From Bin87 sp965261925 (GTDB taxonomy: Bacteria > Chloroflexota > Dehalococcoidia > Lucifugimonadales > UBA3495), in contig OZ253486.1 in NCBI GenBank assembly GCA_965261925.1, forward strand, positions 2,542,001-2,606,000: a stretch of 64,000 nt of DNA. Direction: 5' to 3'. Every line of letters starts with the position of its first letter. Position 1 is the stretch's first letter. Shown in pieces: positions 58,503-64,000 of the stretch. A model generated the notes under the pieces. That model was not told the origin of the DNA. It ran no database searches and worked only from the letters and a program-made list of their open reading frames with translations. Made by a program: the position numbers and the translations under genes.

Positions 58503-59267
58503 CTAGCGCACGCCCACCAGTTCTCCGCTGAGGATCAGGAAGTGGTCGTACCATCCGTTGGGGACGGGCAAGACCAGGTGGATGGTGGCCCGGTCGCTGC
58601 TGTTCAACCTCAGGTCGGTCGCTTTAACCACTTCGGAATGCGTGGTCGCGTACAGGTAGTCTCGGTCCGAGGTATTCACGAACATCAGCAACTCGTCGCC
58701 TCGAGTGATTAGATCGGGAGCGCGGGTGATGCTTCCAAAGCTGCGAACATCCGAGCCGGCGGGCCCGAACAACCACATCGCTCCGCGTTCGCCAGGATTG
58801 GCCGTCACCGAAGCGTATCCGGCGGCCGGGTTGTCTCCGGAGGCGTAGTTGGCGATGGAGGTGCCGGACACGCTGACCTCATCCAGTTTGGCGTCGATGC
58901 CCAGTGTGGGCACGATCAGGCGGGACGGTGGCGGCTGGGTTCCGACAGGCCAGGCAGCGGCGCTGGGCGTATCGGTGTAGCCCAAATCGGCCATACGCTG
59001 GGAGAGGACGCCGGCGGGCAACGACACGATGGATGCCCCGGTTCCGCCTCCCTTGCCTGTGGGCGCTGCGGCTTCGATCAGCGTAGCGTCATGACGCAGC
59101 GCTTCGTAATTGTCAAGATTGGCCCTTACAGAGTAAAGATAACCATAGTATCCGATGCCCGCAGCGGCCAGTATCCCGCCGACTGCCACGAGAGCGATGC
59201 CTGCCCAGCGCAACCCGTAATATTGCGCACGGGTGCGCATCTGCATGTAATCAAGTCCGATCTGCAT
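58503..59267 (-). CDS. Sortase-fold membrane protein lacking catalytic His and Cys
   Basis: A 254-aa protein with one N-terminal membrane helix (about residues 22-47) and a C-terminal part resembling class D/E sortases: PPSRLIVPTLGIDAKLDEVSV, NPAAGYASVTANPGERGAMWLFGPAGSD, ITRGDELLMFVNTSDRDYLYATTHSEVV. The usual GH catalytic His is replaced by GP in FGPAG, and the TLxTC Cys by HLVLPVP. The Arg is also unclear. I expect it to be a non-catalytic sortase relative. It converges on the CBS-protein gene. Confidence 0.65.
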   Translation of the reverse strand: MQIGLDYMQMRTRAQYYGLRWAGIALVAVGGILAAAGIGYYGYLYSVRANLDNYEALRHDATLIEAAAPTGKGGGTGASIVSLPAGVLSQRMADLGYTDTPSAAAWPVGTQPPPSRLIVPTLGIDAKLDEVSVSGTSIANYASGDNPAAGYASVTANPGERGAMWLFGPAGSDVRSFGSITRAPDLITRGDELLMFVNTSDRDYLYATTHSEVVKATDLRLNSSDRATIHLVLPVPNGWYDHFLILSGELVGVR

Positions 59268-59377
59268 ATTTGTTCCCTGATTATTCCTCGCGCCATATTC
59301 TGCTCATGCGCGCGATTCCGTGCCGCCGAAATGCCGGCGACCTGCCCAGGACGTCCCGCTGATGCGGGCGATTGCGG

Positions 59378-59578
59378 TCAGTGCCTGCCTGCCCTGATAG
59401 GTTCGTTGACAAAGATATCGCCGTTGCGGATTTTGATGTTGTATCCGCAACCGGGGTTGGTGCAGGTCCAAGCTTTATAGTGGACCGCGGCACCCTGGGC
59501 GCCGTAATCCGAGAGCGGGACCAACGACCCAATGTTGCACTGCTGACAGATTGGCAACTCCATCGCTTCCACCGACAT
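59378..59578 (-). CDS. Small zinc-ribbon protein
   Basis: A 66-aa protein with ICQQCNIG and CTNPGCGYN, a C-x2-C / C-x4-C pair typical of a zinc ribbon. The ATG at 59578 has GGGAGG upstream. It lies between the sortase-like gene and the terminator of the dnaG-rpoD operon. The function is unknown; such proteins often bind nucleic acids or other proteins. Confidence 0.68.
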   Translation of the reverse strand: MSVEAMELPICQQCNIGSLVPLSDYGAQGAAVHYKAWTCTNPGCGYNIKIRNGDIFVNEPIRAGRH

Positions 59579-59715
59579 TACCTCCCTTACCCGTTCCAGA
59601 CTGGGTGTGCAGCCCGGAGTATAGACTGGCCCGGGGCCATTTTGCCTTCGTATCCGCGGGCAATGTTTGGCGGTTTTACAAAAAGTCTACGAGGAACCGG
59701 TCTCAGCCCGACCCC

Positions 59716-59750
59716 AAAATATGCCGGGCAGTGTCCAACACTGCCCGGCA
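59716..59750 (-). terminator. Terminator of the dnaG-rpoD operon
   Basis: A perfect 12-bp stem (tgccgggcagtg / cactgcccggca, 59722-59750) with a 5-base loop. On the minus strand it is followed by ATTTT. It lies 27 bases after the rpoD stop. Confidence 0.88.
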
Positions 59751-59777
59751 CGCGCGATGGGGCTCCAGCCGATGGAA

Positions 59778-61637
<1,860 letters not shown>

Positions 61638-61648
61638 AAACCCCTCCC

Positions 61649-63490
61649 TTATTTGTGGTGTGGCGAGGCCGGCTGCAATTGCATGTCGATCTCGCGACGG
61701 CGGTTCGTATTGATCAGCCAGGTGTTTGCGATTTGCGAATCGGATTCAAAGATATCCTCTAGTTCCATCGCATCGGCTGATTGGAAGATCTCCTTGTTCA
61801 GGTGCTCCTTTTCGAGATTGAGGCAGGCCTGCTGCCAGGCCTGTTCCACCTTGGATGGTGTGGACAGCATCAGTTCGCTGGTCCGCAATTGGTTTAGGTA
61901 AGGCTCCAGTTCCGGCGGTACCGAAACGTCTTCATTGGCGTCCGGTTCCACAACAGAACATACGGAACTAAAAATTTCCCGGTTCTCTGACCGGCTGAAC
62001 CACGTGGGATGCACGGACTGCACCGCATCTCCTTCCAGTTGATCCCGGTGTTGAAGCAATATCGCCAACACCATCTCCTCGGACGCGTTCTTATCGCGAC
62101 CGGGCAACGCCGGCGCCTGGTCTGCCACGCTGGGCGCGCGATTGCTACGTCTCCGGGAACCGTCCGGCCGCGCAGCCGTCGGCATTGCAGCCCGCAGAGT
62201 AGCAACGTCTATGCTGAAATGCGCCGACAGTGCGTCGAGGTGGAAATCTCGTTTGATCAAGTCCGGAACGTGCGCCACGAAACGCAACATGGTTTGCGCG
62301 GCCCAGGACCTTCCGTCCGTGGTCGTCATGTCGGCGCGTTCGGTCACCGCCGCGAGAAGGTAGTCGAACAGCGGGGAGGCAGATTCTATGAACTCAGTCC
62401 ACTCGTCGGGAGATTGGCGGATGTAGTCGTCAGGGTCCTGGCCGGCCGGCAACTCGGCGACCCGAAGGTCCAACGCCTCCGGCTGTTGCAGCACGGATGT
62501 GCCCGCCTGCCGGGCGGATCTTTGATCGCGCTGCTGGAAGACACCCCACGATGATTCCAGGCTGCGCAGCGTCGCGTTACGCCCTGCCGGGTCGCCGTCG
62601 AGGGCCATGGTCACCCGGTGAGTCAACCTCCGAACCAGCGAAACCTGGTGTTCCGTCAGGGCGGTCCCCATGGACGCGACCACGTTGTCGAACCCGTGCT
62701 GGTGGGCCATCACGGCGTCCATGTAACCTTCGACGATTACCGCGCCGTACTGGCGGACGGGCTCCTTGGCCACGTGCATGGCATAAAGGATGCGCGACTT
62801 GTCAAAAACCGGTGTCCCAGGGGTATTGAGATATTTCGGGGTGGCGTTGTCATCCAGGGCTCGACTTCCGAACCCGGCCGCGCGGGCCGACCAGTCGCGG
62901 ATCGGGATCATCAGCCGACCCCGAAACAGGTCGTAAAAACGTCCGTCTTCCGTTTCCCGGGCGAGTCCGGCCGCGGCGACGGATTCCGCGGCGTAGCCGG
63001 CGTCGGTCAAGTGCGCGAGCAGTCGGTTGTCTCTTGCTGGGCTGTAGCCGAACTCGAAGGTTTGCAGCGACCGCTCGTTGAGGCCGCGGTTGTGCAGGTA
63101 TTCTCGGACGAAGGCGGCCTCGGGTTCCGCAAGCATGCGCTGGAAAAACTGGCGCGCCGCGTCATTGATCTCGAACAGCAGGCGAGTTCGGTCTCCGGTG
63201 TCCGCCTGGTCGGTGATAGTCACGCCCACGCGGGCGCCCAAGCGGACCAAGGCCTCCCGGAAGTCCAGGCGGTCGGCTTTCATCACGAAGGAAAACGCGT
63301 CGCCGCCCTCGGCGCACGCGCCGAAACAGCGCCACGACTGCCGGTCCGGGAAAACAAAGAAGGACGGCGTCTTTTCCTGGTGGAAAGGGCAGTTCGCCTT
63401 GAAGGAACCGCCGGACCGCTGCAACTGAACGTACCCGCCGACCAATTCGACGATGTCCAGCCGGCTCTTTACGTCATCAAGTTGTGTCAT
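61649..63490 (-). CDS. dnaG: DNA primase
   Basis: Makes RNA primers for DNA replication. The 613-aa protein starts at ATG 63490 (MTQLDDVKSRLDIVELVGGY). The zinc domain is CPFHQEKTPSFFVFP followed by WRCFGACAEGGD; the second cysteine pair is C-x3-C instead of the usual C-x2-C. The catalytic core has YLNTPGTPVFDKSRILYAM, the TOPRIM Glu in VIVEGYMDAVMAHQ and Asp in LDGDPAGRNA. The helicase-binding C-terminus is divergent. It is the first gene of the operon with rpoD, from a promoter at 63529. Confidence 0.95.
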   Translation of the reverse strand: MTQLDDVKSRLDIVELVGGYVQLQRSGGSFKANCPFHQEKTPSFFVFPDRQSWRCFGACAEGGDAFSFVMKADRLDFREALVRLGARVGVTITDQADTGDRTRLLFEINDAARQFFQRMLAEPEAAFVREYLHNRGLNERSLQTFEFGYSPARDNRLLAHLTDAGYAAESVAAAGLARETEDGRFYDLFRGRLMIPIRDWSARAAGFGSRALDDNATPKYLNTPGTPVFDKSRILYAMHVAKEPVRQYGAVIVEGYMDAVMAHQHGFDNVVASMGTALTEHQVSLVRRLTHRVTMALDGDPAGRNATLRSLESSWGVFQQRDQRSARQAGTSVLQQPEALDLRVAELPAGQDPDDYIRQSPDEWTEFIESASPLFDYLLAAVTERADMTTTDGRSWAAQTMLRFVAHVPDLIKRDFHLDALSAHFSIDVATLRAAMPTAARPDGSRRRSNRAPSVADQAPALPGRDKNASEEMVLAILLQHRDQLEGDAVQSVHPTWFSRSENREIFSSVCSVVEPDANEDVSVPPELEPYLNQLRTSELMLSTPSKVEQAWQQACLNLEKEHLNKEIFQSADAMELEDIFESDSQIANTWLINTNRRREIDMQLQPASPHHK

Positions 63491-63528
63491 AGAAAAGCAA
63501 ATTACCACGAAGACAATTCGCCAAACCT

Positions 63529-63537
63529 ATTATATCA
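63529..63537 (-). promoter_or_regulatory. Extended -10 promoter of dnaG-rpoD
   Basis: On the minus strand TGATATAAT (TATAAT at 63534-63529), an extended -10, lies 39 bases upstream of the dnaG ATG. A clear -35 is not seen. Confidence 0.6.
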
Positions 63538-63594
63538 CATTATCTCCTATGGGTATTGCGCCGGGCGCTTTCTGACACGGGCCCAATTTGGGCT

Positions 63595-63680
63595 GCGGGG
63601 AGCGATGCGACGAGGCGATTTGGCCTCCCGGACGGAGGCACATCCGGCAACGAGATTGCCACGCTGCGCTCGCAATGACA
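63595..63680 (+). repeat. Dispersed element core, copy 9
   Basis: The core is at 63647-63680 (gcaacgagattgccacgc, tgcgctcgcaatgaca). The left part gcggggagcgatgcgacg resembles copy 3. The right terminus is not recognised. The gap from the dnaG promoter to the next gene end (about 63540-63797) holds nothing else that I can support. Confidence 0.55.
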
Positions 63681-63797
63681 GTTTTTACGCAAGTGGGTGC
63701 TCCACGGTGCGCGGGTGAGTCGGCGTTCACCGTGATGGCCGGGAGCGCCGACGCCACGCCGGTTCGGGCCACGCGGCGCGTGTCTTCGCGGGCTACG

Positions 63798-64000
63798 TCA
63801 GGGCCCGGCCTGGTATGTGACCGTGATGACTGTTTCCAGGATTTCGTCGCCACGGGATGCCACTACGCGGATAGCGTTGGCGCCAGGTTGCAGCAGTACG
63901 TTGGCAGTCCATTGGCCTGTGGCATCGGGCAGTACCGGGATCAAATCGCTTACGATCACCTCAGCATCCGGCACGGTTAGCCCGGTGACGGTCAGAATGC
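63798..64000 (-). CDS. C-terminus of a protein with a bacterial Ig-like domain (partial)
   Basis: An open frame enters from beyond the right edge and ends at TGA 63798-63800. It encodes ILTVTGLTVPDAEVIV, ATGQWTANVLLQPGANAIRVVAS and ETVITVTYQAGP, the strand pattern of a bacterial Ig-like (glucodextranase-type) domain: G-x-W-x(n)-L-x-x-G-x-N-x-I-x-V. Such domains occur at the ends of extracellular or envelope proteins. The rest of the gene is outside the window. Confidence 0.68.
   Translation of the reverse strand, partial: ILTVTGLTVPDAEVIVSDLIPVLPDATGQWTANVLLQPGANAIRVVASRGDEILETVITVTYQAGP

Overview
The window is a GC-rich bacterial chromosome segment, probably from an uncultured Chloroflexota lineage near SAR202/Dehalococcoidia. 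That is an inference from gene content, not a search result. The pointers are four luciferase-like (LLM) flavin/F420 oxidoreductases, two class III CoA-transferases, acyl-CoA dehydrogenase, acyl-CoA synthetase and enoyl-CoA hydratase genes, a phosphotriesterase-family hydrolase, a cytochrome P450, and a dnaG-rpoD pair whose primase has a C-x3-C zinc site. Housekeeping anchors are rnpB, panB, rph, glmU, sfsA, dnaG and rpoD. I saw no tRNA, rRNA or CRISPR array.

Layout. 0-5 kb (minus strand): a PhnCDE-type phosphonate/phosphite ABC transporter whose binding-protein gene is broken twice, a glycolate/lactate-oxidase-like flavoenzyme and an unknown gene. 5-7.5 kb: a gene-poor stretch holding a coiled-coil, nuclease-like gene between two miniature transposons. 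7.5-14.4 kb (plus): rnpB, an HpaI-type aldolase, then a tight row of sbcD-like nuclease, P1-family peptidase, DUF2520 dehydrogenase, panB and a small membrane protein whose 3' end is amplified into a tandem array. 14.4-19.6 kb: lipid/xenobiotic catabolism genes. 19.6-31 kb (minus): S9 peptidase, LLM oxidoreductases, phosphotriesterase homologue, DUF488 proteins, a higBA-type toxin-antitoxin locus and acyl-CoA synthetase. 31.0-32.4 kb: an intact IS66-family element with an 8-bp target duplication. 32.5-42 kb (plus): MFS exporter, DUF262+HEPN module, cyclase and two CoA-transferases, a RusA/REase-HEPN/membrane-protein module and a P450. 42-50 kb: orphan winged-helix regulator, sfsA, HhH glycosylase, cupin, hydrolase, SDR, LLM enzyme and a pentapeptide-TIR protein. 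50-64 kb: M16 protease, brnTA, rph, glmU, CBS-domain protein, sortase-like protein and the dnaG-rpoD operon.

Three themes stand out. (1) Mobile DNA: the IS66 element has small non-autonomous relatives here. A second family of about 160-220 bp elements carries a widespread 34-bp core; several copies have terminal inverted repeats and one has a near-perfect 8-bp target duplication. All nine copies lie in the same orientation. (2) Accessory conflict genes: HigBA, BrnTA, DUF262-HEPN, RusA/REase-HEPN, DUF6883/DUF4926 and TIR-pentapeptide. (3) Decay: several genes carry one or two point lesions (phnD, the DUF262 gene, the rusA-like gene) or truncations (a DUF488 and a DUF6883 gene).
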